NCBI GenBank assembly: GCA_907163375.1
Contig: CAJQUW010007039.1
Location: forward strand, 372,001-436,000
Length of the DNA: 64,000 nt
Direction: 5' to 3'
Origin: Prostheceraeus crozeri
Taxonomy: Eukaryota; Platyhelminthes; Polycladida; Euryleptidae
In this document: positions 1 to 11,740 of the stretch, piece by piece
Position numbering within the stretch: the stretch's first letter is position 1
Layout of the letters: each line of letters begins with the position of its first letter
Made by a program: the position numbers and the translations under genes
The notes under the pieces: generated by a model
The model's input: only the letters and a program-made list of their open reading frames with translations
What the model was told of the DNA's origin: nothing
Database searches by the model: none

Positions 1-1066
1 CTGATTTGACTAAGGACTCCTTGAACACAGCCGTGCAGTACTTTTTCTTCGAGGTTAAGAAGAAGAATTTCCAATCGTATCCGAGTAACTCTTTAAGAAG
101 CCTTTACGCTGGAATCAATTACTGGTTGAACCATGAGGGAGGAAAGAGTTGGAAACTGTTTACAGACCCTGACTTTGAGATGGCACGCCAAGCGTTAGAT
201 TCAGCCATGAAGAAGTCTGCAAAAGACGGCAATAACGGCAGAGTCAAGCGAGCTCTTTCGACTTCCACCGAGCAAGAAGAACAGCTTTGGATGAGAGGAT
301 ATCTCGGTTCTGACAATCCTAAAAAACTTAATCGTACAGTTCTGTTTCTGATATCTATTAACTGTGGCTTGCGTGGTGGTCAAGAACTGCGAAATTTGAC
401 TGTTGGAGAACAAGGTGCAATTTCGATGAAAACTGTTGATGATACCGCAATCCTTGAATATGATGAGCTCTATTCTAAAACCAATAACCACGGTCTGAAT
501 CATCACCATGTAGAGCCTAAACTTGTGCAAGTTTTGCCTGCTGACAAACCGGATCGCTGCCTCATAAATTTATACCAAAATTGATTTCAAAACGTCCAAG
601 TTTCTGCACAACGTCAGCGTTGTTTTTGCAGCCTGCAGCCAATTTCTCTTCCAACAAAGGGTATAACAACTCTCCCTTGGGCCATAACTCACTCACGATG
701 ATAATCCAAGCATTGATGGAGGCAGCAGGAGAAGATGGGAATTTCAGCAACCATAGTGGACGTCGGACAAGTGCTACCAGAATAATTGAAGCAACAGGTG
801 ATAGACAATTAGCCAAAAAAGTAACCGGGCATCGATCAGATTGTGTCGAGGTGTACAATCACACAACTACCAAAAAGATGAAATTGATTTCCCATGTCCT
901 TACCAACAGTGCAGGATCATCACATTCGGAGGAGGTTTCCTCTGAATTTCGCGCTCAGAATGACGCATCAACAGACATAACTTCAATTTGCAAGGATTTG
1001 GGGTTGACTCCAAAAAGGATTAGCATCCAGAAACCGGATGGAACACTAATATCCCTGGATTTTTAG
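1..1066 (+). mobile_element. Crypton-type tyrosine recombinase, C-terminal part, frameshifted
   Basis: Two consecutive frames (6-584 and 581-1066) make up most of a tyrosine recombinase of the Crypton/DUF3504 type, the domain that also gave rise to host ZMYM and QRICH1 proteins. The first frame has the helical core-binding part and the catalytic arginine motif GLRGGQELRNLT. The second has HSGRRTSATRI (H-x-x-R box), VTGHRS (third basic residue) and the tyrosine in VEVYNH, followed by a short variable tail that stops at 1066. All four catalytic elements are therefore visible. A one-base slip in the A-run near 575-582 separates the frames, so this copy is probably dead. The 5' part lies outside the window. 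No inverted ends are expected for Cryptons, and I could not place either boundary. A domesticated host gene is possible, but the frameshift and the second decayed copy at 4.8 kb favour a transposon. Confidence 0.82.
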
Positions 1067-2441
1067 TGAGCTTCTCAATGAAGACTGTTTACATGTACAT
1101 GTAGTTTGGTTTCTCTAGTCATTTGTATTGACTATCATGTTTATCTCACTTCTCTCTTTAAGAATTCTGTGATGTTCTACTTACGAATAAAATTGCAGAT
1201 ATCTATATTAAAAAAGTACAGATACCTTTTAGATTTTTCAGTCAAAATTACCCGGGTACCAGAAAATTGTGGAAGTCAAAAACTTTTCTAGATATATAGA
1301 AACCAATGCTTTGGTCAATTAGATATTCTTTAATGGGGAGGAAATGCTATTTCGTGTAAGTTTGATCAGGCACATATCTATTGCTTTCTCGACGAATAGC
1401 ATTCTGCTACTATCAGACTCAAAATTCATTGAAACATATTGATCGAAATGCAACGCTGATTTTAAGCCTGTATAGTTGATCAAAGGAACGCGCTTCATAT
1501 TAAATCAGATCGTGACAATGCCCGGTGGAGAAAGGTGATCCTAAGTCTGACATGCAATTATCATGGATATTTTCAATAACTACCGGAGTAACTGAAGGAA
1601 GAGTGACTTTCGTGAATACGTAGAAAACTGGTTGGCTGATTAGCCTTCAGTCTATAAAATGCTTTTCTTGCGATCAGGTTTCTACGAATCTAATCCCTCA
1701 CCTATCTTGTCGACGTTGAGCTCAAGATCATGTTGAGAACATCTCTAGTTGTGCACGAGCTCGTGGTGGTTTTAATGATCATCCTGATTACTCGATGTTT
1801 TTCGCTGCTCTTCGAACATTGCCAGTTTCGCAACTGCCTCGTCCGCTTTCAAAAACGACCAACTGCATCGAGGATGGAGATCAAATCCTTCTCGAGTTAT
1901 CAATCTTGTGTCAAAATAGCACGTCAACGTCAATTCTACAGTAAATTGGTGAAATACATCAGCCATAGCAGAATGTAAAAGAATACTTGAAAGATCTTTC
2001 TGACTTTGTTTCAGCTGACGAAGAAGTCAGCACATATATCGCGGCCCTGTATTGATGAATGCAAATGCAGTCCAGATTTGTGTTGTTCATTCAATTTCAA
2101 TTACAAATAGGACTGCGTAATTGCAAATCTAGGCCTATAGACTACTGCACAGTAAATGGTAATTGTATGTAATTAATTACATTTTCTGAGTAATTGGAAC
2201 AATCTGATATATGCCTATACTCGTAATAACAAATTCGAGATCTCGGTATTTGGAAAATGTTGATCCGAGATTTCGAGATTGAGAGGCCAGATCGAAATTG
2301 AATTCACTTTGTTGATTAAAGCAAATGAAAAATCCTGTAACATTTGATCTTGCTTGTTGGAGCATTTGGTCACCTGTCGACACCAAATGCAATCCCATAC
2401 CCACTTTCTAAGTACCATATGAAAGGTAATTCAACAGCTAA
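1067..2441. other. Unassigned AT-rich DNA
   Basis: No convincing gene, RNA or element boundary is seen. Short open frames here, such as 1730-1978, have biased, low-information composition and no recognisable motif. Confidence 0.5.
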
Positions 2442-2593
2442 GGGAATGCCAAGTTAATTTGCATTATTTGACAACAAAAAATCGTTCGACTTCGTCCGAA
2501 GCTATTCATTCATGAATATAGCATAGTGAGGAAGACAAATTAATTTAATTCTGTTATACATGAAACTATAATGCAAGTTAACTTGGCATTCCC
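2442..2593. mobile_element. Small MITE-like inverted repeat (152 bp)
   Basis: The ends are inverted copies of about 25 bp, GGGAATGCCAAGTTAAYTTG followed by CATTAT, with one mismatch. The spacer of about 100 bp is AT-rich and non-coding. This is the form of a miniature inverted-repeat transposon, but I see no clear target-site duplication, so the family stays open. Confidence 0.55.
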
Positions 2594-4024
2594 ACACTTT
2601 TGAATTATTTTTAATTAAGCCGCGTTATATTTTCACGGCGATCATCTGAAAAAATGAAATGTAAATGAATGAAATGTTCCTGAAGGTGCACAATGTTGGA
2701 TGACTGTGCCTTTGAACTGCCATTTAAATGACCTTAACTGTTGATATCAGTCATCCATGAATAGCTGCGTTGTTGAATTGCTAGTTGTTGAACAGTTTTC
2801 CAAGTCAATAAATATGTCAGCTCGGCGTTGTGTTTAAATATTTCCATTCGAAGACTTGCTATGCACTTACATAGGCCTATTATTCATTCTGGCGGTCATG
2901 GTCATTGATCATCATTTTCTGACACAAATTGATTTTTATAACTTGTGAACTTGTGTGATTTTTTCGAGAACTTACATTATAGAAGATGGCGACTGAAATG
3001 CCACGCGTTTGCCACATCACATCTTGAGAACTTTTCTCACTTCTTTTACTGATCATCCTTTATTAAAAGAGAGCTATCATGTATATGTAATTAACAGATG
3101 CTGTGATGAATAAATAACATCTGTTGCAGTGTGTGCGCCAAATATTCAGACAAATATTTCAGCATTGACAGAGAGAATTTGACTTGACATGTAAAAAAGA
3201 GCAGATGGTGCAGTGAAAGATGATGAATCATGGCCTCAGCAGTGCCGGCTTGCTGTGCGAGGCCCATCCCTCACCATAAAATTTTGACTACATTTTTCAA
3301 TTACAACTGCTTCACGTGGGATTCCTAAGGCTGGATACTAAACTTAGCCTTATAATTGGCATCAGAATGTATTGCTATGCTCCCGGTTGCTGACTCGGGT
3401 AATGCTAAGTTGCAAGGACTACAAGTAGACACTTCTATGCATAAATACATATAAGCCTAATTATGAACCTTTTGTAGAAGTCCTTCCTAGCTATTGGCCA
3501 ATCATAACTCGCCATTATGAACCTCATACCATATTTCGAAACCGTGCATCGGTGAAATCATGTCTTAATTTGATGATAATATTTACAATGCTATTTTGGA
3601 ATTATTGGAATTGCTGTAGCCTAGACCATGCATATTATGATACATCTGTAAAAATGGAAAAATTCACTCAAAAATAGGTTACAAATTTACAATAAAAATA
3701 TATTTCAATTTTTTACAACTGAATTTTCTGAGCTTTCATTGCGGCAAAATCATTCATCATGGTTTCTAGATCAAGTTCATTACATATTTCATATTCTACT
3801 GGCATGAGAGTGCGGTAGTTTTTAGTCTTTCTTTAAGCATTTGTTCGATTTATTCATGGCATTCAATAATTCAAACCACACGATCATCGAGAGAATGAAT
3901 TCCCAAGAAGACACTTCGTCAAAGAGTGAGCTTGCTTCACTAGTTGTACTGTTATGTGTTATCTTGCCTTTTTTATAGAATTTTTCTTTAATTCTTTTAG
4001 AGTCTTTCGCATCTTTTTCAGCTC
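2594..4024. other. Unassigned AT-rich DNA
   Basis: I see no gene, structured RNA or repeat boundary in this stretch. Confidence 0.5.
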
Positions 4025-4264
4025 ATGCGTGATGGCTTAACAAAATTTACATTTGCCTCCCATTGCGTACTACAACGGTTTTTCAGAATGATAGATATGT
4101 TTTCAACCAAAGTATCCCATCGGACTGGTGAAGAAGAAAAGCGCACTACGCTTCTCTCATGGCTTCCTGATGACGATGTGATTATTCTTTCCGACGACGA
4201 GATAAATGATTTTGTTGAGAAACTGCGAAAAATTGGCAGGACTTTACAACCTCAACATGTTTAG
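4025..4264 (+). pseudogene. Orphan 79-aa frame, possible Crypton N-terminal remnant
   Basis: A 79-residue frame ends with the acidic-amphipathic stretch VIILSDDEINDFVEK. Acidic openings of the type LSDDExxxFI are common near the start of ZMYM/Crypton-like proteins, and a decayed Crypton 3' piece lies 530 bp downstream on the same strand, so both may be remains of one element. The match is weak and rests on a few residues. A CTTTTTCAG acceptor-like tract sits just upstream, so a host exon cannot be excluded. Confidence 0.25.
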
Positions 4265-4796
4265 CAACATGATTAACGAGTTGGGAAGGGTAGGAGGTAG
4301 TTTTCTCTGCATAAACTCGTCATAGCGGTCGTAACACAACGCCTTCAATTGTCGATCTTACAGTTATGATGTACAGGTTTCATTGGCCAAGACTCTTACC
4401 CCAGTAAGTCAGCTCAACAACCTTTCATTTAATTTATAGCTGTAATTTCAGGTCAGTAGTGGAAAATTTCAGTTTAATAGAGGCAATTTTAATGGATGAT
4501 GGCTACTGATATTGCCGCTTTTTCACTGAAAATTCCTACTATTGTTTTCCGATTTCCTTTATAATCATCTGCAGTTGCTAACTGGATTTGCCGTTATTGT
4601 TGTGATAAATGTCGTTGGCCTATGAAGCTATGGATCTAAATTGAAAGTTGTGTAAAGATGCCTTTGACATTTTAAACAGAACTACCGAGATATTTCTGAA
4701 TTACAAATTTATAAGGTCATCCTTCAACCGTGTTAAGGAATTATTGACTATGATGTAGTAAATTTGAACAAGGTCAGATTGACCAATGTGGACAGA
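4265..4796. other. Unassigned DNA between two possible Crypton pieces
   Basis: No motif is recognised. It could be the eroded middle of the same element, but no recombinase residues can be read. Confidence 0.4.
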
Positions 4797-5010
4797 TGTC
4801 TTAATTTCTCTTCCAATAAATGGTGTAGCAACTCTCCCCTGGGTCATACACTCACGATGATAATCACGAGAAGACGGGAATTTCACCAACCCTAGTGGGC
4901 GTCGGACGAGTGCTGCCGGAATAATTGAAGCAACGGGTGACAGACAGCCCAAAAAAGTAACCGGTCATCGATCTGATTGTGTCGAGGTGTGCAAGAGCAC
5001 AAAATACTGA
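4797..5010 (+). mobile_element. Second Crypton recombinase fragment, decayed
   Basis: The DNA from about 4800 to 4995 is a diverged copy of 645-870 in the first Crypton. It keeps the equivalents of the H-x-x-R box (GTGGGCGTCGGACGAGTGCT), the GHRS motif (ACCGGTCATCGATCTGATTG) and the start of the tyrosine motif, with small deletions relative to the first copy. It has no open frame. Two copies 4 kb apart in the same orientation suggest either two insertions of one family or a local duplication. Confidence 0.78.
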
Positions 5011-5706
5011 AGAGAATGAGAACTAATGAGAACTGTTTGACACGACTGAATGCAGGTATGGATGAGAGAGAGAATGTGGTAAGTTAGCCATGTGTAAGAC
5101 CATTTTTACACGTATTCAGGGTTGACTAAAATCACAATTTTTTGAAAAAAATTATGAGTATTAATTGTTTATCATTATACATCCTGAAATTATTGCATGA
5201 AATTGGACTTGATTTTACTGCTAAATTCCATCAAATTTTCCATGTATCGGTATGCGATTCTTTTGGATGACCATGTGATTCCGAATTAGAGCATAAATGC
5301 AGATGTTTTAGAAAAAGGTTATAGAATGGCGGAAAACACGCACTTCGAAACTGCACTCCTATCGCAAATCCACACCAGTTTTTGGTTTGCGAAAGTTGTC
5401 AATTTGTAATCCTTGTTGCCAATTTCTGATCTTACAAGAGCACGTGGAAGAAAGTCTAAATTTCTTACCATGTCTGTGCAGTTCTCTCAATCCCAGTATT
5501 GAAAACTTGTTTTGGTGGAACAGGAGGCTTCCAAGGTAAGAGCGGTTTTGTTGTATATGTAGCAGGGGCCTATGTAAAATTTCAGAATAGCTGGAATTTA
5601 AAATCGTCTATCTTCTCATTCATTACCTCTCTATGTTCGGTTGAAATACAGTCTTGGAAATCTTCTCGAATAGACTAGTGCTTAAAGTAGGGTATATATA
5701 TAGCCT
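5011..5706. other. Unassigned AT-rich DNA
   Basis: Nothing recognisable is seen apart from a short TA run near 5693-5700. Confidence 0.45.
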
Positions 5707-6374
5707 AGTTTTTTTGAAAAAACCGGTAACCTACATCAAAGATCATCATAGGTTTACCTGAACCTATCTTTAGTGATCATTACTGTATCAATTATCAATC
5801 ATTTTCAATGAAAGTTTATCAAATGTCGCTTTAAGTTGGATGCAAACGACTCGGCTCTTCCCATCTTGTTGATGCGTGCTTCACACGGTTTTCTCCAGTC
5901 TCTACATGCAGGAAAATCCACCATCCTTCTTCAAAAAATATGAGTAGACTGTCGATTTTAATACACGCTTTGGAGGAGAAATCACACACGATTAACGTTC
6001 GGGTAAGTGGTATGTGTTCTCAAACAAACTAATATTACATTTTTGTCTCTGATGTGACCTTTGGCGCGTAGGTGTGATCGAGGCTAGGAAGACTTGTCTT
6101 CTCTACTAAATCGCCGAGTGAAAAGACAATCCTTTTTTCACTTTCACGGTTCATTTCCTCAACTATTACAAGCTTTACATGCAGCAGTGTCTCCTTACTT
6201 TTATTTGACAGAGAAAGTTGATATCAAGACAGTGACAGCTATACACGAGGATAGATAATGTTTGTATTATATTTCTGGTCTAGTTATAGGCCGGAGTCCG
6301 GACTCGTATCATTTGACAGGACTCCGACTCCAGCAAAAATGATAGAACTCTGGGACTCCGACTCCGCATCCCTG
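5707..6374. mobile_element. hAT-type MITE copy, 5' truncated
   Basis: This 670-bp stretch is homologous along its length to the complete MITE at 12084-12829, with scattered substitutions and small indels. It ends with the same terminus, GACTCCGCATCCCTG, preceded by the inner repeat GGAGTCCGGACTCGTATCAT. The opposite terminus is missing, so this copy is truncated. It encodes nothing. Confidence 0.8.
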
Positions 6375-7550
6375 GTTTAAAGTGTAAATATGGCATATAT
6401 ATATATATATATAATTCTAATGTATTGTGATAATGTATATATTCAGACAATGTGTATTATATTCATGTATCAGTTATAAATTGTAATGTGTAATTTTTGG
6501 AGCATTGAAATTTGATCAAAATCTTCATCACTAACATATTTGGACATTGCGCGCTTGTCTTAAATAACTAAGTGATAAAAAAGCCTGTAGCTTATCATAG
6601 ATTTGGTGCGTTTGAGTGGGTCAGATGGTTCGAGTCCATCATTCTCTCGGCTCTAGGGCTGTCTTCAGAGAATTTGGAAGGGCGCTATGCTTGGATTCAT
6701 CGATAATAGCACATACATATCTCGTCAGAAAACTGGTCACATAAACTGGCCGTTACTCGTTTTCAGAAGTCATGCCTTGAGACGACTCGCTCACGGACAT
6801 TTTACGCCAGCTGAGATGTGCTTTTTGTGACGAGCTGAACTGTCTTCAATCGTGATAAGTCGTCGTCTTAATGCTGCAAGGGCTTAGTCTCACAGATTCT
6901 ATAAAAATAAGTACTTATGTATAAAAATGTATGAAGGGCCGACCTTTATCTTATTCGCTTCTTAAAACTCTGCATTCTACAGAATGTAAATTCCATTTAA
7001 AAATATACCTACATTACAGCTAAACTTTTCGGTATTGAAGTCAATCGAATGCATGAAAATGAGAGACTGCAAGAACTAGAAATAAGAGAAATTCTATTAA
7101 TTAGTATGTATGATTCCTTTCGTGATCCATCACGACCATCATGCTGCTAAAAATATTTGTAAAAGTAGTCAAAATACGGAATATCACGTCAGATAATTCA
7201 ACTGTCACTAAACTGACACTTTGCTGTCACTTTGCTGACACTTGTGTGACACTTGGCTAGCAAATGGTCAGACAAATGACTGTACATTAACTGACACCGG
7301 TCAACTAGTGTATACTTTCTCCACAGAAAGCAAAGATCCCTTTTTAATTGATGGAAGCATCGAAAATTCAAACATGCAATCAATAAAATTAAAAATTGTG
7401 ATACAAGTGATCACCTTGCATACGTGACTAAATTATTTTGAAAAAAGTCACGGAGGACTGCTAGAATTATGTTCTTTGGACATTCCAATTTGTGTGCATT
7501 ATCGTTTGATGTTGACCATGGGGTCGATTTCTCCACATATCCGGTTGATG
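6375..7550. other. Unassigned DNA with a TA microsatellite and a tRNA-like B box
   Basis: A short (TA)n run lies near 6396-6413. At about 6628-6645 the sequence GGTTCGAGTCC matches an RNA polymerase III B box, but no convincing A box or cloverleaf surrounds it, so a decayed tRNA-derived SINE is the most that can be said. No coding sequence is recognised. Confidence 0.35.
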
Positions 7551-7721
7551 GATGTAAAAGGAAGAGCAAACTTCTTCGGATATATTCTCTAATAAAGTCT
7601 GTGCGACGTTTCGGGAAACCCCCTTAGTCACCCACCTCTTTTGCATGATTAAGGGGGTTTCCCGAAACGTCGCACAGACTTTATTAGAGAACATATCCGA
7701 AGAAGTTTGTCCTTTTACATG
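7551..7721. repeat. Long hairpin: 78-bp arms around a 20-25-bp loop
   Basis: The left arm, starting GATGTAAAAGG, is repeated inverted at 7640-7721 with few mismatches, and the loop is short. Each arm contains CGACGTTTCGGGAAACCCCC, i.e. a CGAAACGTCG core on the other strand. The structure would fold into a nearly perfect stem. It may be a terminal remnant of a Penelope-like element or a small foldback; the frames crossing it are artefacts of the palindrome. Confidence 0.75.
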
Positions 7722-9586
7722 CATTATCGTTGTCTAACAAAATTAAAGCTGACTTCTCGCAACATATATCGCTCAATTAAAAAGTTCAGCTATAGTGCAT
7801 GATCAGGTCCATCGCACATTAATTATTTGCGCAAAAATGATTTGTCGCGAGATGACTTCGTTCACCACAAGTACCGTGCATTATTTTCTGCTCAGACAAC
7901 GAAGTCTGATCAAGCTGCTGACATCGCTACGCTTCAAGTCATCGTCCTTAATTCAATAAGTATTTGCCCGATTTGCAAATACTTATTTGGCATATTGATA
8001 GAAATATCCTCATCTACGTGCACTTATTATAGTTATGTGACGATTGATTCATTTTTGAAGATTTCAGACAAATTTGAAAACGCGGGGGATTTGAAAGCTA
8101 GATTTGAAAACGTGCTAGGACACTTAAGTACTCAGAACTCTAGCAATGCATGGTAGGCTATGTAGGGTTGTAGCAGATACGTAGGTCCTAATAGACTTGT
8201 AATAAAATTTCCGAGCAGATCGCAGTCCCATTAATTTACTTTGTTTTGAACACAGTTGAAATTACCCATCATTAAATTGCATGTGTCAGAGATGGTGGTT
8301 AGGTGTCATAGAATGCGAACCACTCATAAATATTGTTAGAAAGTAATGACTACTGATGTCTTTTCGTAGTAGCGCTGTAAATTGATCTATAATAGAAAAA
8401 GGGATGCAATTGCTTCGTCCGTAACCGATAAGAAATGCAAATTTTATCTAATCGTAAAAATCACAAGAGATACCTATAAACATGTTCCTCGAAGTCATGA
8501 AATCTAAGATAAATTATGTCAACAAGGAGATCTTTCGCCTGGTCTTGTCAATGAGCAGCGTACCACTGAAGAGCAAGAAAGCTGATGTGAACCATGGCAG
8601 AGATGCAATTCAATTTGTGCATACATATTACAGGCTTCTCTCATTTGTTTTGTCAATAAAGCCTCTTGATCGCGAACGAGTTGCAACTCTATTTTTGGAT
8701 CTGATGTGTCCATGTGAAAGAGTGAAATGCACTGCGCTCGCAAGAAGTGCATAAGAATTTCCAGATCGAATGAATAAAGTCACACTCTCGGACACGAACC
8801 GTCTTTGTCACCGCACGTGTTCAATCTTATTATGGCGTAGCTTAAAATCATGCTATTTCTAGAAACTTGTACGGAGAAAGGGAATTTGTTTGGCAGCTGG
8901 TCACCTGTCATTGTGAATTTTGTTCACATACAATTTATCTTAGGACTATCTCTGAATTATAAATTTTCGCTTTAGAGAACCTTTTCAAGATAGTCTTTAT
9001 TATTCTTGGGTGTACCTTGACGACGTAATTTTTTGAAGCATTACCCGTTTTTAGTCCACAAAGGAGAATTAATTACTCGGCCTAATTGAAGATACTCGTT
9101 ATCCGACAGGGATTTTACTTGCAGTGTGCGTGTCCCAGAGGTCAAGCCAAGGTTTCCTTTATCACACATAGCCTAAGTCGTGTTATATATATTAGTTAGC
9201 CTAGCATGTGTGGCCCGCACTTCAATCACCACCTCACGCGAAGCAAAAGTTGGCGACGCGTTCATGCATTGAAATTAATTTCGTTCATAACCCATGAGTA
9301 TGGTGAGTTTGACCAACAATACTAGCATTTATATTCCACGCCTTGAGTCAGCGACAGTGATAATGTTTAACTTCAAGCAGGCCTATTGGAATAAGGTTGA
9401 CATCAATTATTGCTGAATGATATCCGCATAATGTCTGACATCATTCGTCAGAAAAAAGTGTCCACACTGAACTAGGGTTCGCACAATGTCGTATAATTAT
9501 GCATATCGCAATACTTTCCAGTTCAAAAACGAGATTGTTTGAAATATTAGATGTATTTACACTTTACAGAGGCTCATATGAAAAAT
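7722..9586. other. Unassigned DNA downstream of TAF10
   Basis: Frames of 109 aa (7827-8156, +) and 90 aa (8482-8754, +) are open, but neither matches a family I know and neither has flanking features of a gene. No clear AATAAA on the minus strand was found close below the TAF10 stop. Confidence 0.35.
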
Positions 9587-9853
9587 TTACAGATGATAAG
9601 GAGGTTTTGTATCAACAATTCCATTCTCCCGCAGAGCGGGTTCCAAATCCTCCGGAGTTAGTGTATATTTCTTTTCTTTCCCAGCTTTACGCATACCGGG
9701 TCCGCCTTGACTAACTTTGGCGTGATGAAGTGCATCACTGATGATATCCATCATGAATTTGTGTGCACATAAGGATAGGAGACGCACAACGCGAGGATCA
9801 TCTGTTTCCAAGCCGGAAGATTCCATCACATTTCGAGTTAATACATCTGGAAT
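9587..9853 (-). CDS. TAF10: TAF10 coding exon 2 (histone-fold domain, C terminus)
   Basis: This is the last coding exon of TAF10, a subunit shared by the general transcription factor TFIID and the SAGA co-activator in the nucleus. It encodes residues 49-136 and its stop. The sequence IPDVLTRNVMESSGLETDD continues into PRVVRLLSLCAHKFMMDI and ends with KKYTLTPEDLEPALRENGI, which follow the conserved TAF10 histone fold (IPDAV...GFEASDPRI...KYTLTMEDL in other animals). The short basic linker between the main fold helix and the final strand is also typical. The exon opens directly after a TTTTTCAG acceptor at 9854-9855 in phase 0, matching the exon-1 donor. The stop is at the family's usual place, just after the GI..KPPY tail. 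A mariner begins 92 bp upstream of this exon in the intron. Confidence 0.93.
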   Translation of the reverse strand: MPDVLTRNVMESSGLETDDPRVVRLLSLCAHKFMMDIISDALHHAKVSQGGPGMRKAGKEKKYTLTPEDLEPALRENGIVDTKPPYHL

Positions 9854-9945
9854 CTGAAAAAGTAATCATGGTTAAAAAAAATTGATCACGCTTTCGATGA
9901 AATCTTATGCATCATCTGTAAATTTGATAAACCAGCAATCATATA

Positions 9946-11740
9946 CAGGGTGTCCGTAAATTCGCTTGACTTTTAAATTGAATATCTACATGAGTAAACA
10001 ATAAACGCTTACGTCAGAAACCCTGTTGTATTACGCAACATGAAGGGGAATTTACGAATCTAACAATAAGAAATGAATATTCGATTATTTAACTGCTTAA
10101 ATTTTACATTCTGCATGCAGTCATTTTTGTAATGAATATTATATGTGCAATTATAAGCTTTGGTGAAATCATTTCAGTTTCAGTAAATGTTTAAGTCAAT
10201 TAGCCGTGCTGTTAATTATGTCAATTAACCTTACCTAGGGCCATAGCTCAAAATTTTCCCTATTCAATTCTATGAAACTTTCATCACCAGCCATAACGAC
10301 ATGCTTAGTCATTGATTGATTCATATCGTATCATCTTCAATTGAGAACGTCAAATTAATCAGCTTTTATGGCATAGAATTGCCATATCTCATATCCATGA
10401 CGTGATGTTTTCGCTAACCAATGACAAAGACGCGTGTGTCAATCAGTAGTTTATGTCTGTACCATAGAGTTTCCTCATGCTATGTCCGAAATCTCAATGT
10501 GGAGTGGTACGATCGCTGCCTCTCTTATTCACAATGGATCTTCAGACTCGGATAGAGATAGTTCACTGCTTCTATGCATGCAATAGAAGTGCTACAGCTG
10601 CCCTTCGAATGTTTAAGACTCAAAGACGCATTCACAAAGATCCTTTTACAACAACATCGATTGCAAATATCATCAATAAGTTTAAAGAAACTGGCAGCGT
10701 TCATGATAAACCTCGCAGTGGCCGTCCTACAATGGATGACATGACAATTGCCACTGTGAATCGCGTCGTCGAGGAGACTAGTTCAAAATCAAAGCTAAGA
10801 GTCACGTCAGTTCGCAAAGTGGCTGAAGAGGTTGGTGTCATTTCAAAGACTAGTGTCCATAAAATCCTTCGGCATGAACTAAAACTTTACCCGTACAAAT
10901 TACAAGTCGTGCAAGCAATTGAGCCGGCCGACAAGGCAAAGCGCTGTGAGTTAGCGAGTTGGCTTCTCGACAATCAGCATGTAATCGATGACATTGTCTG
11001 GTCTGACGAGGCGTATTTTTCACTCGATGGGATCGTCAACACGCACAATTGCCGTATCTGGTCAGATGTTAGGCCATCAACATGCATCTCAAAATCCCTT
11101 CATTCAGCTAAGTTATGTGTTTGGATGGGATTTTCTGCTAAGTTTGGACTACGACCTTTTTTCTTCTCCAACACAGTGACAGCTGATTCCTATCTCCAGA
11201 TGCTTAAGGAGCACGTGCGTCCTCAATTTGCGCAAAAGCGCAAATTGTCCTCCTGTATATTTATGCAAGATGGTGCCCCACTTTGCAACAAAGGTACGAA
11301 ACTTCCTCGTCCAGACATTTGGTGATCGCGTGATAAGTCGAGGATGTAACCGATAGTGCCTCCACGTTCACCTGATTTGAATCCTCTCGACTTTTGGTTC
11401 TGGGGATGGATGAAAGCGGAGATATACCATCATGGCAAGCCACAAAGCCTGGACCAGTTGAGTGAGAAGATCACTGATATCTGCAATGAAGTCACACGCG
11501 AAGAACTTGTCGCTGGTGTTTTCGATATTATTCGGCGATTGACTGCAATGATTGATTGCGATGGCAATTATTTCAAACACTTGATTTGAACATTTTAAGC
11601 ATCAAATATTGGCTTCTTAATGTTAGATTCGTAAATTCCCCTTTATGTTGAGCAATATAACATGGCTTGAGATAAAAAAGTTTATTGCTTTCTCATGTAG
11701 ATATTCAATTTAAAAGTCAAGCGAATTTACGGACACCCTG
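9946..11740 (+). mobile_element. Mariner-superfamily transposon with about 120-bp inverted ends
   Basis: The element begins CAGGGTGTCCGTAAATTCGC and ends with its inverse, each end bordered by a TA dinucleotide (9944-9945 and 11741-11742), the target duplication of this superfamily. The inverted ends match perfectly for about 49 bp and continue with small differences for about 120 bp, to the shared GGGGAATTTACGAATCTAAC. The body encodes a transposase on the plus strand. The element lies inside TAF10 intron 1, antisense to the host gene. Confidence 0.93.
10534..11589 (+). pseudogene. Mariner-superfamily transposase, near DD39D, inactivated
   Basis: The frame starts best at MDLQTRIEIVHCFY (10534), not at the upstream ATG, because this is where the N-terminal helix-turn-helix begins. 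It continues through KETGSVHDKPRSGRPTMDD (the linker typical of DUF4817-like transposases) to the catalytic WSDEAYFSLDG, FMQDGAP and SPDLNPLDFWFWG. Between the second and third aspartates there are about 39 residues, longer than the 34 of classical mariner, so it belongs to a DD37-41D type group. Between about 11290 and 11360 the sequence slips out of frame and back, leaving two in-frame stops. The rest, ending NYFKHLI, is intact. It is therefore a recently dead or non-autonomous copy. Confidence 0.88.

Noticed and set aside
6628-6645. Possible tRNA gene (GGTTCGAGTCC)
   Set aside because: Only a B box is visible. No A box at the right distance and no acceptor stem could be paired.
7467-7724. 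85-aa minus frame across the hairpin
   Set aside because: The frame runs through both arms of a palindrome and reads the same sequence forwards and back.
7827-8156. 109-aa plus-strand frame
   Set aside because: No known domain. A small internal repeat (ATTTGAAAACG twice) is not enough to call a gene.
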